From: an uncultured Sphingomonas sp. | GTDB lineage: Bacteria; Pseudomonadota; Alphaproteobacteria; Sphingomonadales; Sphingomonadaceae | Length of the DNA stretch: 64,000 nucleotides | Direction of reading: 5' to 3' | Assembly: GCF_913776855.1 (NCBI RefSeq) | Contig: NZ_CAJYQD010000034.1 | Location: 62,001-126,000, forward strand | Position numbers and translations under genes: made by a program | Shown: piece by piece, positions 29,601 to 37,144 of the stretch | How the letters are laid out: every line of letters starts with the position of its first letter | Numbering within the stretch: position 1 is the stretch's first letter | The notes under the pieces: model-generated | Told to the model about the DNA's origin: nothing | What the model saw: only the letters and a program-made list of their open reading frames with translations | Database searches by the model: none

Positions 29601-29711
29601 ATTACCGGGTGCGGCGGTCTGCGCGACGGCGGTTGCCGACGCCATCAGCGCGGCGATGACAACGGCACTGCGCGCGACACCGGCACGCAAACGCGACGTT
29701 GACTGGTTCAT
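26691..29711 (-). CDS. TonB-dependent outer membrane receptor
   Basis: A 1006-residue outer membrane transporter with a signal peptide cleaved near 'ATAVAQ'. The TonB box 'EEIVVTGTRIRR' follows, then a plug domain with 'LGEDRTLVLIDGRRQVA' and 'VERVDVLTGGASAVYGADAVTGVVNFILKR', and a long beta-barrel ending 'RYFFAGARVKM'. It is the sphingomonad and Caulobacter large-receptor type; the substrate cannot be read from sequence. It ends in Lys-Met rather than the usual aromatic residue. It is a single gene between terminators. Its leader contains CGTAT/ATACG arms (29742-29758), a possible operator. Confidence 0.93.
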   Translation of the reverse strand: MNQSTSRLRAGVARSAVVIAALMASATAVAQTAAPGNTDNVPIPADPAAQTPEQASNGEEIVVTGTRIRRPDFESPSPVVSVSAAAIQQAGSTNLTDIIAQIPALQGSTTSADTAGSGVGIGLSGLNLLNLRNLGEDRTLVLIDGRRQVASLPGSQAVDVSTIPSDLVERVDVLTGGASAVYGADAVTGVVNFILKRNFEGITARAQAGISEYGDAGKRLLAVTAGKNFSEGRGNVALAYEYGSESRLESRDRARLRGTGFVSFQRNPNDPEFKPGYTGGASNGIPDNIPTTDVRYNDTARQGGIDVDFDGQPDYFVNASGQLVPFQLGTVLRPGFSQGGSGTSVADYQNDLLPRIDRHVVNLITHYDVSPALTLFAEGKYARNKSFTIGQPSFDYYLFVPDDNPYLPAGLPNLGNGGVLVTRDNFDIGQRGETITRETYRAVVGARGKINDHASYELSYVFGQSDIANRYVNNTYNDRFFAALDAVRNPANGQITCRVNLDPNWVPDQPNASRTVINPTTFRPGECVPLNLFGDGAPSQAALDFVRATTTDRSRLRQHVVSGSVAGDFGQFFELPGGAINFVLGGEYRKEESRFVPDPIAAQGLTFTNSLGREQGSFDVKEGFAELDAPILKDLPFAYRLSAGAAIRVSDYSTIGRTTTWKVNGTYAPVKDITFNGTYSKAVRAPNIGELFAGQSQTFAFITDPCDKGELQNGTATRAANCRTLLSGLGVADPANYVDARTTNISGFSGGNRDLREEEATTWTAGAVVQPRFIPGLSLRADWYDINLKGAINTVAANEVARLCVDQATLDNVFCRSITRTNVASNTAGVGNITSFVVAPQNVARFSTAGLDVNINYAFDAGDVGRFNLRVVGNYLDKLEFIGTPGAPVTNRRQESAYRAPKYSANADLTWSLENVTVNYGVNFLDKTLRYANLTNESNPDVVAPEYKYIKAMWQHDLYLSVDATDRFQFYGGVNNLFGQKPDIADVTYIQQTIGRYFFAGARVKM

Positions 29712-29843
29712 GGAACGGACCCCTTATTTTTACAATTTACGCGTATTCTTACGATACGTGCTTAGACCCGATTGCAACGTGTCGAATGGTTTCCTGGGTC
29801 CGCCCGGCTGCTTTTCCGCACCGGACGTTGCAAATCGGCAACA

Positions 29844-29882
29844 AAAAGGGGGCGGGCACCCGGTGGATGCCCGCCCCCTTTT
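29844..29882 (-). terminator. Strong rho-independent terminator after ahcY
   Basis: A 15-bp perfect stem (29844-29858 with 29868-29882) built from AAAAGGGGGCGGGCA and its complement. The A/T ends make it work in either direction. It lies just downstream of the ahcY stop and isolates the TonB receptor from ahcY. Confidence 0.88.
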
Positions 29883-29904
29883 CCTGTGTCGATCCTCGAT
29901 GCGA

Positions 29905-31314
29905 TCAGTAGCGATAATGGTCCGGCTTGAACGGCCCTTCGACCGGCACGCCGATATACGACGCCTGCTTCTCGGTCAGCTTGCTGAGCTTCACGCCCAG
30001 CTTTTCGAGGTGCAGCGCCGCGACCTTTTCGTCGAGGTGCTTGGGCAGGACATAGACTTCGTTCTTGTAGTTCTCGCCCTTGGTCCACAGTTCGATCTGC
30101 GCCAGCACCTGGTTGGTGAAGGACGACGACATCACGAACGACGGGTGGCCGGTGGCGCAGCCGAGGTTCACGAGGCGGCCCTTCGCCAGCACGATGATCT
30201 GCTTGCCATCGGGGAACTTCACCAGGTCGGTGCCCGGCTTCACTTCGTCCCATTCATAGTTCGACAGCGCCGAAATCTGGATTTCGCTGTCGAAGTGACC
30301 GATGTTGCAGACGATGCTCATCGGCTTCATCTTCGCCATATGCTCGGCGGTGATGACGTCGGCATTGCCGGTCGCGGTGCAGAAGATGTCGGCGCGTTCG
30401 ACGGCTTCGTCCATCGTGACGACCTCGAAGCCTTCCATCGCCGCCTGCAGCGCGCAGATCGGGTCGATTTCGGTGACCATGACGCGTGCGCCGCCGTTGC
30501 GGAGCGACTGGGCGCTGCCCTTGCCCACGTCACCAAAGCCCGCGACGCAGGCGACCTTGCCGGCCAGCATCACGTCGGTCGCGCGACGGATCGCGTCGAC
30601 CAGCGATTCCTTGCAGCCATACAGGTTGTCGAACTTCGACTTGGTGACCGAGTCGTTGACGTTGATCGCCGGGAAGGGCAGCTCGCCCTTCTTCGCGATC
30701 TCGTACAGGCGGTGGACGCCGGTGGTGGTTTCTTCCGAAACACCCTTCAGGTTCTTGACGGTCTCGGTCAGATAGCCCGGACGCTTGGCGATGAACGCCT
30801 TCAGCGCACGCTGGAACTCGACTTCCTCTTCATTCTCCGGCTCGCCGAGCGTCGCGCCGGCTTCGAGCTTCGCGCCCCACAGCGCGAACATGGTGGCGTC
30901 GCCGCCGTCGTCGAGGATGATGTTGGCGGTTTCATCGCCCCAGTTGAAGATGTCGCCGACATAATCCCAGTAATCGGCCAGGCTTTCGCCCTTGATCGCG
31001 AACACCGGCACGCCGGCAGCGGCGATCGCGGCGGCAGCGTGATCCTGCGTCGAGAAGATGTTGCACGTCGCCCAGCGGACATCGGCGCCGAGCGCGGTCA
31101 GCGTCTCGATCAGCACCGCGGTCTGAATCGTCATGTGCAGCGAGCCGGTGACGCGTGCGCCCTTCAGCGGCTGCGACGCGCCGAATTCGCTGCGCAGCGC
31201 CATCAGGCCCGGCATTTCGGTTTCGGCGATCTCGATTTCCTTGCGACCGAAATCGGCGAGGCCGATGTCCTTAATGACGTAATCGGTCTGCTTGTCGGCA
31301 ATGGCGGTGGCCAT
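29905..31314 (-). CDS. ahcY: Adenosylhomocysteinase (S-adenosylhomocysteine hydrolase)
   Basis: NAD-dependent enzyme that splits S-adenosylhomocysteine to adenosine and homocysteine, removing the inhibitor left by methyltransferases. The 469-residue protein has the NAD-binding '[14 protein letters not shown]', the substrate-site '[13 protein letters not shown]' and '[16 protein letters not shown]', and the C-terminal 'FKPDHYRY' that closes the neighbouring active site. The ATG at 31314 with an AGGAG ribosome site gives the standard N-terminus. Upstream lie a leader hairpin and a perfect palindrome, both listed separately. Confidence 0.97.
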   Translation of the reverse strand: MATAIADKQTDYVIKDIGLADFGRKEIEIAETEMPGLMALRSEFGASQPLKGARVTGSLHMTIQTAVLIETLTALGADVRWATCNIFSTQDHAAAAIAAAGVPVFAIKGESLADYWDYVGDIFNWGDETANIILDDGGDATMFALWGAKLEAGATLGEPENEEEVEFQRALKAFIAKRPGYLTETVKNLKGVSEETTTGVHRLYEIAKKGELPFPAINVNDSVTKSKFDNLYGCKESLVDAIRRATDVMLAGKVACVAGFGDVGKGSAQSLRNGGARVMVTEIDPICALQAAMEGFEVVTMDEAVERADIFCTATGNADVITAEHMAKMKPMSIVCNIGHFDSEIQISALSNYEWDEVKPGTDLVKFPDGKQIIVLAKGRLVNLGCATGHPSFVMSSSFTNQVLAQIELWTKGENYKNEVYVLPKHLDEKVAALHLEKLGVKLSKLTEKQASYIGVPVEGPFKPDHYRY

Positions 31315-31330
31315 GAAATGCTCCTGCATG

Positions 31331-31365
31331 GGGCCATGGGTCGCACCCATGGCGGATGGCCCGCC
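31331..31365 (-). promoter_or_regulatory. Structured 5' leader of ahcY with competing hairpins
   Basis: Read on the minus strand, GGCGG pairs with CCGCC across a GCCAT loop. Alternatively, an overlapping GGGCC pairs with GGCCC around the perfect CATGGGT-GCG-ACCCATG hairpin. The two outer pairings share bases and cannot form together. The structure ends about 16 bases before the ahcY start codon, near the ribosome site. It does not resemble the SAH or SAM-II riboswitch consensus as I know them. Confidence 0.4.
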
Positions 31366-31397
31366 TCTACCCAGCCGCCTGTCGAAACGCAAATCCT

Positions 31398-31417
31398 ATA
31401 TAAAGATTCCTTTATAT
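31398..31417 (-). promoter_or_regulatory. Perfect palindromic operator upstream of ahcY (SahR-like)
   Basis: ATATAAAG-ATTC-CTTTATAT is a perfect 8-bp inverted repeat in otherwise G+C-rich DNA, about 85 bases before ahcY, and it overlaps the TAA stop of the gene upstream. ArsR-family SahR repressors respond to SAH and control ahcY in many proteobacteria through AT-rich palindromes of similar look. The assignment to SahR is inference; no sahR gene is in the window. Confidence 0.6.
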
Positions 31418-32239
31418 CGTGATCGCGGAGGGCGGCGGTGCGGGCGCATCGACGGCGCGATCATAGACCACGGGCAGCGACACCCAATCGTGCAGCGTGC
31501 GCGGCTGATCGACCTCGGCGATGCCGGTTTCAGGCCACTCGTCGTTCGCCGGCATCCAAGCCGTCCCGAACAACCGGTCCCACAGCGTGGTGAACGCGCC
31601 GAAATTATGGTCGAAATGCTTCGTTTCGATCGAATGGTGGATGCGATGGAACCGGTTGTCGACCACGAAGCGCGACAACGGGCCAAGATGCCATCGGCTG
31701 TCGGCATGGATGAACGATGCCTGCAGGTGCAGCAGGATCAGTATCGCGGGCACCGCGGGTGCGGCCTCGCTCGCGATCAGGCTGGTCGGCAGCGCGATCA
31801 GCAGGATCTGGACGAACGGCTCGATCGGATGGTGAAACGCGTTGACCGCCGACATCTCGCGGATCGAATGATGCACCGCATGATAACGCCACAGCCAGCG
31901 ATGCTGCGCGCGGTGGCACCAGTAGAAAAAGAAGTCATAGATCATCGCGCCGGCGATCGGTGCCACGATCCAGGTGACGGGCGTCTGCCACCCCGCCCCG
32001 GTCGGCAGCGTGACGAGCGGCGGGATGCCGAAGGCGGACCACAGCGCCCGGAAACCGGCATAGGCGACCCCGCTGATCGCCAGCCAGATCGCCCAGAACA
32101 GCAGGCCGGGCAGCCGCCCGCGCAGGGAATAGCGCTCGCGCGGCGCCAGCAATTCGATGGCGGTCATCGTTGCGAACCCAAACGTCCACACGACGAGCGT
32201 GGGCTTCACGCATTCCCACAGGCTGGACAGGATCGACAT
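31412..32239 (-). CDS. Sterol desaturase/fatty acid hydroxylase family membrane protein
   Basis: A 275-residue integral membrane di-iron oxygenase with about five hydrophobic segments. The histidine boxes that bind the iron pair are intact: 'HRAQH' after 'YDFFFYWC', 'HAVHHS', and 'HRIHHS', with 'HFDHNFG' following. Such enzymes hydroxylate or desaturate lipids or carotenoids in the inner membrane; the substrate here is unknown. It ends inside the ahcY operator, so its transcript must cross that site. Confidence 0.88.
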   Translation of the reverse strand: MSILSSLWECVKPTLVVWTFGFATMTAIELLAPRERYSLRGRLPGLLFWAIWLAISGVAYAGFRALWSAFGIPPLVTLPTGAGWQTPVTWIVAPIAGAMIYDFFFYWCHRAQHRWLWRYHAVHHSIREMSAVNAFHHPIEPFVQILLIALPTSLIASEAAPAVPAILILLHLQASFIHADSRWHLGPLSRFVVDNRFHRIHHSIETKHFDHNFGAFTTLWDRLFGTAWMPANDEWPETGIAEVDQPRTLHDWVSLPVVYDRAVDAPAPPPSAITI

Positions 32240-32283
32240 GACCGCGACCCTATACGGACGTCCCTAACAAAGCTTTGCGACGG

Positions 32284-32847
32284 TCAGGCCGTCCCCGCGC
32301 CCAGCGCCAGCAGCCGGGGATCGATCCCCGCCGCCGCGAATCCGCCGCGCCATCGCCCGGTCGTCGGCACGTCGAACAACAGTGCCCCATCCCCCGCGAC
32401 ATTCATCCAGCCGTGGCGCGACAGCTCGGTTTCGAGCTGCCCCGCCTCCCACCCGGCATAGCCCAGCGCGATCAGATAGCGTGCCGGCCCGGTCCCCGCC
32501 GCGATGGCGCGCAGCACGTCGATCGACCCCGACAACGCCCATTTGCCCGCGACGTCGATCGTATCCTGTCCGCCCCAACTGTCGTCGTGCAGCACGAACC
32601 CGCGCCGCGTTTCCACCGGACCGCCCAGATGGATCGGCGCATCGGGTGCCTCGCCCGGTTCGATGTCGAGCTGCTTGAGCAGCGCGTGCAGCCCCAGCCC
32701 GTCGATCGTATCGCCGATGCCGACCCCCATCGCCCCGTCTTCGTCATGGGTACACATCGCGATCACCGCATGGTCGAACCGTCGGTCGCCGATCCCCGGC
32801 ATGGCAAGCAATATCTGTCCGGCAAGGAATCGCGTCTGTTCCATCAT
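32284..32847 (-). CDS. YqgE/AlgH family protein
   Basis: A 187-residue soluble protein of the UPF0301 (YqgE/AlgH) family. Markers are 'FLAGQILLAMPGIGDRRFDHAVIAMCTHDEDGAMGVGI', 'HLGGPVETRRGFVLHD' and 'ALGYAGWEAGQLETEL'. The biochemical role is not settled; AlgH was linked to alginate regulation in Pseudomonas. Two consecutive ATGs (32847 and 32844) begin the conserved region. It is divergent from the peroxiredoxin gene. Confidence 0.93.
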   Translation of the reverse strand: MMEQTRFLAGQILLAMPGIGDRRFDHAVIAMCTHDEDGAMGVGIGDTIDGLGLHALLKQLDIEPGEAPDAPIHLGGPVETRRGFVLHDDSWGGQDTIDVAGKWALSGSIDVLRAIAAGTGPARYLIALGYAGWEAGQLETELSRHGWMNVAGDGALLFDVPTTGRWRGGFAAAGIDPRLLALGAGTA

Positions 32848-32960
32848 GGAAACGACGCTAACCCCGCCCGCGGCCGAGCGCCATGGTTGAAAAGGTCCGT
32901 GCGCGCTCCCAACCTGCAAGGCGGCGCGCGTGACGCGTCAGGTCCGAAGCGGAGAAGTTC

Positions 32961-33443
32961 ATGACGATCAAGGTCGGCGATCGCCTGCCCACTGCCAAGC
33001 TCGCCAAGGTTACGCCCGACGGGCCGGACCAGGTTTCGACCGAGGAATTCTTCGCCGGACGGCGCGTCGCACTGTTCGCGGTGCCCGGCGCGTTCACCCC
33101 CACCTGTTCGGCGCGCCACCTGCCCGGCTATGTCGAGCAGGCACAGGCATTCCATGACAAGGGCGTGGACGAGATCGCATGCACGTCGGTCAACGACGCC
33201 TTCGTCCTGTCGGCCTGGGCGCAGTCCGGCGATGCGGGCGACAAGGTGACGATGCTGGCCGATGGCAATGCCGATTTCGCCAAGGCGGTGGGGCTGACCA
33301 TGGACGGTTCCGCCTATGGCATGGGCACCCGTTCGCAACGCTATGCGATGCTGGTCAACGACGGCGTGGTCGAGGCGCTGCATGTCGAGGCGCCGGGCGA
33401 ATTCAAGGTCAGCTCGGCCGAAAATCTGCTCGCGTCGCTCTGA
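32961..33443 (+). CDS. Atypical 2-Cys peroxiredoxin (Prx5/AHP-E type)
   Basis: A 160-residue thiol peroxidase. The active-site motif 'VPGAFTPTCS' carries the peroxidatic Cys49, and Cys74 in 'EIACTSVND' is a candidate resolving residue. The 'LSAWA' and 'LADGNADFAKAVGL' segments are typical of the Prx5 group. No fused glutaredoxin domain is present. GGAGAAG precedes the ATG at good spacing. Confidence 0.94.
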   Translation: MTIKVGDRLPTAKLAKVTPDGPDQVSTEEFFAGRRVALFAVPGAFTPTCSARHLPGYVEQAQAFHDKGVDEIACTSVNDAFVLSAWAQSGDAGDKVTMLADGNADFAKAVGLTMDGSAYGMGTRSQRYAMLVNDGVVEALHVEAPGEFKVSSAENLLASL

Positions 33444-33573
33444 CCATCGGCCATCCGGTCGCCGCCCTGGACGTCGCCAGGCCCCTTGTCGGGGCGGCGT
33501 CCCGGTCGCAGCGATCGGACTTCGGGACCGGCATCGCCGCCGCACCGCCCGCCGGTTTCGCGCCGGCCGTAAC

Positions 33574-33598
33574 GGAACCGGCGGCGGCCGTTCGAGTT
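33574..33598 (+). promoter_or_regulatory. EcfG-type general stress response promoter
   Basis: GGAAC (33574-33578) is followed after 17 bases by GTT (33596-33598). This fits the alphaproteobacterial EcfG consensus GGAAC-N16/17-(C)GTT except that the first base of CGTT is A. It lies about 45 bases before the ATG of the repeat protein at 33642 and has no other gene to serve. Confidence 0.6.
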
Positions 33599-33641
33599 AG
33601 TCGGTAGTTACGCAGCCATATCGATCAGGAAAGGGAACGTC

Positions 33642-34001
33642 ATGACCAACACGACGATCACCAACGATACCGCAAAGGACATTGCGAACGACGTCGCCGA
33701 AACGTCGGGCACGCTCGCCGAAAAGGCATCGGCGACCTACGCCTCTGCCAAGGAAAGCGTGAGCGACGCCGCCGCGAAGTCCCGCGACGCGGTGGCAGAT
33801 GCCGCCGCCAAGTCGCGTGATGCGGTCAGCAGCGCCGCCAAGTCGACGGCCGAAACCGTAAAGGCACATCCCGGCGCGACCGCCGCGATCGTGGCCGGCG
33901 CTGCCGCCGCCATCGCCGGTGCCGCATTCGGCGCATCGAAGCTGATCGAAAAGAAGCGCGAGGCCGATGCCACGCCGAAGGTCCCGCCCTCGGCCACCTG
34001 A
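33642..34001 (+). CDS. Small Ala-rich repeat protein with a C-terminal membrane helix (stress-type)
   Basis: A 119-residue protein. The first half is amphipathic and charged with an imperfect repeat, 'AAAKSRDAVADAAAKSRDAV', similar to LEA or apolipoprotein-like helices. Then comes a glycine/alanine membrane-type helix (about 77-100) and a basic tail 'SKLIEKKREAD'. Residues like these often mark membrane-associated desiccation or envelope-stress proteins, but function is unproven. An EcfG-like promoter upstream supports a stress role. Confidence 0.75.
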   Translation: MTNTTITNDTAKDIANDVAETSGTLAEKASATYASAKESVSDAAAKSRDAVADAAAKSRDAVSSAAKSTAETVKAHPGATAAIVAGAAAAIAGAAFGASKLIEKKREADATPKVPPSAT

Positions 34002-34074
34002 GTCCGCGTGCCCCGGCGCATGGTCCATGCGCCGGGGGCTTGCGTTGCACGCCAAGCCGCCTTAGCCACGGTCG

Positions 34075-35526
34075 ATGACGCAGGCTTCCCAGATCGTCGC
34101 CGAACTCGATCGGCTCTACACCGCCTCGGTCGCGCGCCTTCGCGCCGCCCTGGACCTCTATCTCACCGATGGCACGCCCCCACCCTCCTCCGCGCGGGTC
34201 GACGGGTCGTTCGCCTATCCCGAAATCCGCCTGACCTATCGCGGCAGCAGCGAGCGGCCGACGCCGTCGCGCGCCTATGGCCGGCTGACGACACCGGGCG
34301 AATATCGCATCAGCGTGACCAAGCCGGCGATGTTCGCCGCCTATCTGACCGAACAGCTCGACCTGCTGATCGAGAATCACGACGTCACGGTCGAGGCGGT
34401 GGCCGGGCGGCAGGAAATCCCGTTTCCCTATGTCCTCGACGCGGGCCATGCGCTCAGCCTCGATGCCGTATCGGCGACCGAACTCGCCCGCCATTTCCCC
34501 GCGACCGAACTGGCGCATATCGGGGACGAGATCGCCGACGGCCTGTGGGTCAGTCATGACGCGCATCGCCCGCTGGCGCTGTTCGACGGCTTGCGCACCG
34601 ATTTCTCGCTCGCCCGGCTGCGGCATTATACCGGCACCCCGCCCGAACATATCCAGCAATATGTGCTGTTCACCAACTATCATCGCTATGTCGACGAATT
34701 CGTCCGCTGGGCTGGCGAACAGCTGAAGCCCGCCGCCGACGGCACGCCCAGCCGCTATACCGCGCTGTCGGGCGCCGGCGGCGTGCTGGCGACCGCCGGC
34801 GACGATGCCGAACGCATGGTCAGCGACAGCGCGTGGCGGCGGCACCAGATGCCGGCCTATCACCTCGTCGCGCCCGATGGCACCGGCATCACGCTGGTCA
34901 ATATCGGCGTCGGCCCGTCGAACGCGAAGACGATCTGCGATCACCTCGCCGTCATGCGGCCCGAAGCGTGGCTGATGATCGGGCATTGCGGCGGCCTGCG
35001 TCCCAGCCAGCGGATCGGCGACTATGTGCTGGCCCACGCCTATCTGCGCGACGATCACGTCCTCGACGACGTGCTGCCGCCTGAAATCCCGGTGCCGGCC
35101 ATCGCCGAAGTGCAGGTCGCCATGGCCCGCGCGGCGGAGATCGTGTCGGGCCAGTCGGGCGACGAACTGAAGAAGCGACTGCGCACCGGGACCATCGTCA
35201 CCACCGACGACCGCAACTGGGAATTGCGTTTCAGCCGCTCGGCACTGCGTTTTTCGCTATCGCGCGCGGTCGGCATCGACATGGAGTCGGCGACCATTGC
35301 CGCCCAGGGATACCGTTTTCGCGTCCCCTACGGCACGCTGCTCTGCGTCTCGGACAAGCCGCTGCACGGCGAACTGAAGCTGCCCGGCCAGGCCAACCGC
35401 TTCTACGAACGCGCGATCAACGAACATATGCGCATCGGCATCGAAGCGTGCGAGCAGCTGCGATTGGAAGGCGCCCGCCTGCACAGCCGCAAACTGCGCG
35501 CGTTCAACGAACCGCCGTTCCGGTAA
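34075..35526 (+). CDS. amn: AMP nucleosidase
   Basis: Hydrolyses AMP to adenine and ribose-5-phosphate, adjusting adenylate pools. The 483-residue protein has the N-terminal Amn-specific domain (about 10-170, 'RLTYRGSSERPTPSRAYGRL') and a C-terminal nucleoside phosphorylase-like domain with 'LVNIGVGPSNAKTICDHLAVMRPEAWLMIGHCGGL' and 'VGIDMESATIAAQGYRFRVPYGTLLCVSDKPLHGE'. Length matches E. coli Amn (484). It converges with the Cys-His protein gene. Confidence 0.95.
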   Translation: MTQASQIVAELDRLYTASVARLRAALDLYLTDGTPPPSSARVDGSFAYPEIRLTYRGSSERPTPSRAYGRLTTPGEYRISVTKPAMFAAYLTEQLDLLIENHDVTVEAVAGRQEIPFPYVLDAGHALSLDAVSATELARHFPATELAHIGDEIADGLWVSHDAHRPLALFDGLRTDFSLARLRHYTGTPPEHIQQYVLFTNYHRYVDEFVRWAGEQLKPAADGTPSRYTALSGAGGVLATAGDDAERMVSDSAWRRHQMPAYHLVAPDGTGITLVNIGVGPSNAKTICDHLAVMRPEAWLMIGHCGGLRPSQRIGDYVLAHAYLRDDHVLDDVLPPEIPVPAIAEVQVAMARAAEIVSGQSGDELKKRLRTGTIVTTDDRNWELRFSRSALRFSLSRAVGIDMESATIAAQGYRFRVPYGTLLCVSDKPLHGELKLPGQANRFYERAINEHMRIGIEACEQLRLEGARLHSRKLRAFNEPPFR

Positions 35527-35533
35527 GCGCCAC

Positions 35534-36508
35534 CTAGCCGAACCGGGGAAAGGCGAACGCCCCGTAGAAGCGTGCGGGCACGTCGCCCAGCCGGTCGGTC
35601 CGCGCGCGCACGCCTTCCTTGCCCCAGCTGAACAGGCGCAGGTCCATGCGCCAGTCGCGGACGGCGCTGTCATCCCAATATACGCCGGCGCGCGGCATCG
35701 CCCGTGGCACGATCCGTTCGACGATATCGCCCAGCGGCACCACGCGCCCTTCGCCGTCGCGCACACGCGGGCGGTAATGCGGATCGACCACCACCCAGTG
35801 CCGGTTTTCGAACGTGCTGGTCGTGCCGCCGACGATCAGGCTGGAATCGATCTGCAGCACGATCCAGTGCCGCCCCCAATAATGCATCGCCTGCACGAAC
35901 TCGCGCAGGCCCGCCTTGCCCAGCCCCAGCCCCATGCTGTCATGCACCGGCCGGGTGCCGACCGCTGCGAACCAGCGTTTCAGCACCCACGGATAGGTGA
36001 TCGACCGCGCGACATCGTCCGCCTGCGCGCTGCTGCCCGGCACGAACCACTGGCGGGTCGCGATCGACAGGCTGGCCATCATCAGCCAGTCGAGCGACGA
36101 GATATGGCCACCCTTCGGATTGCGCGCGCGCTGCACGTTGATCCCGCCCAGCGCGGCGGCGGTGCCGGGGTCGGGATCGATTTCCAGGTCGCCGATCCGG
36201 TAATCGCCATGCGTCCAGATCGACGTAGCATAGGCGACATACAGGTCCGGCCGATCCTCCAGCAGGCAGTAGAGGAACGATGCCGGCCCGCAATAGCTGG
36301 TATTCGCCTGCATCGGCTGGCGCACGCCGCCCATCCGGTCGACCAGTTGCGCGACCAGCGCCCCCCGCGTGACCGGCCAGCCGGCAGGGCTCAGTTGCAG
36401 TTTGCGTGCAGCGTCGGGTGCGGCACCCTTGGGCGGAACACCCGCCAGCCGAAACGCCTCGATCTGCCGCCGCGCCGCCTGTAGCCGCGCCGGATTGGCG
36501 ATGGTCAT
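35534..36508 (-). CDS. Unassigned protein with a papain-like Cys-His-Asp arrangement
   Basis: A 324-residue protein without a signal peptide. 'MQANTSYCGPASFLYCL' places Cys73 at the head of a helix after a Gln (Q67), as in C39 or papain-fold peptidases. Much later 'ENRHWVVVDPHY' gives His237 on a strand and Asp242, completing the order Cys, His, Asp. Between them are Trp-rich segments and 'GGHISSLDWLMMASLS'. I know no named family. Its ATG overlaps the stop of a DUF805 membrane gene (ATGA), so the two are co-translated. It might be a peptidase, amidase or toxin-like hydrolase; only the residue pattern supports this. Confidence 0.7.
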   Translation of the reverse strand: MTIANPARLQAARRQIEAFRLAGVPPKGAAPDAARKLQLSPAGWPVTRGALVAQLVDRMGGVRQPMQANTSYCGPASFLYCLLEDRPDLYVAYATSIWTHGDYRIGDLEIDPDPGTAAALGGINVQRARNPKGGHISSLDWLMMASLSIATRQWFVPGSSAQADDVARSITYPWVLKRWFAAVGTRPVHDSMGLGLGKAGLREFVQAMHYWGRHWIVLQIDSSLIVGGTTSTFENRHWVVVDPHYRPRVRDGEGRVVPLGDIVERIVPRAMPRAGVYWDDSAVRDWRMDLRLFSWGKEGVRARTDRLGDVPARFYGAFAFPRFG

Positions 36509-37080
36509 CGCGTCTCCTGCCGCTCAATGGCCTGCCGGGTCCGCTGCTGCGCGTCCCGCATACCGTTGGAAATATCGATCAGCGCGTAGCCGATCAGGCC
36601 CCCGCCGATCGCCGCGATCACCGCCCAGACCAGCCCGCCCCGGCGCACCCCGGCGGCGGCAAAGCCGACGGGCGGCGGGCCGAAGCGGTTCTCCGCCCGC
36701 TTCCCCGGCAGCAGCAGCACGATCGCAACGATCACGCCACAGCCGATCGCCACCCAAGGCAGCACTGCATCCGCCCCGGACACCGTCAGCACGAAGACAA
36801 TGGCGAGCATGGCTGCACCCGCCGCGACGCCCCACCAACCGGCAATGTCCAGGTCATGCAGCCGCCGCGCCCATTCGGCGAACAGTTTGGCGATCGTCAA
36901 CCAGAGGATGGCGCCGCCGGCGACATAGGCGACCATATCGCCGTCGACCACCACGGTCCCGATCGCGAACAGCAAAGCGGCCGCAACGACCGTCACGACG
37001 AGGGCGCGGATCGGTGCGATCCGGCCCGATGCCGCAAAGGCGCCGCCGATCCCCTGCTCCGTTCGTTCCGCTTCCGTCAT
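36505..37080 (-). CDS. DUF805-type membrane protein coupled to the Cys-His protein
   Basis: A 191-residue inner membrane protein with about five hydrophobic helices. 'ARRLHDLDIAGWWG' and 'LLPGKRAENRFGPPP' are the two signature stretches of DUF805 (YhaH-like) proteins. The ATG at 37080 follows GGAGCG at good spacing; upstream in-frame codons are not used. It overlaps the downstream hydrolase-like gene by four bases. DUF805 has no fixed function; here it could anchor, transport for, or protect against its partner. Confidence 0.8.
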   Translation of the reverse strand: MTEAERTEQGIGGAFAASGRIAPIRALVVTVVAAALLFAIGTVVVDGDMVAYVAGGAILWLTIAKLFAEWARRLHDLDIAGWWGVAAGAAMLAIVFVLTVSGADAVLPWVAIGCGVIVAIVLLLPGKRAENRFGPPPVGFAAAGVRRGGLVWAVIAAIGGGLIGYALIDISNGMRDAQQRTRQAIERQETR

Positions 37081-37144
37081 CGATCGCTCCGGCTGCGCAG
37101 CGGATACGCGCATCTCGGCCGGTAGTTCCCGCAACGACGGGTCG

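Noticed and set aside
26844..29702. A 952-codon open frame antisense to the TonB receptor
   Set aside because: Same shadow effect; composition is non-protein-like while the minus-strand frame has a full receptor.
31315..31420. SAH or SAM riboswitch upstream of ahcY
   Set aside because: Hairpins are present but the conserved cores of the SAH and SAM-II classes, as I know them, are not seen. Kept only as an unassigned structured leader.
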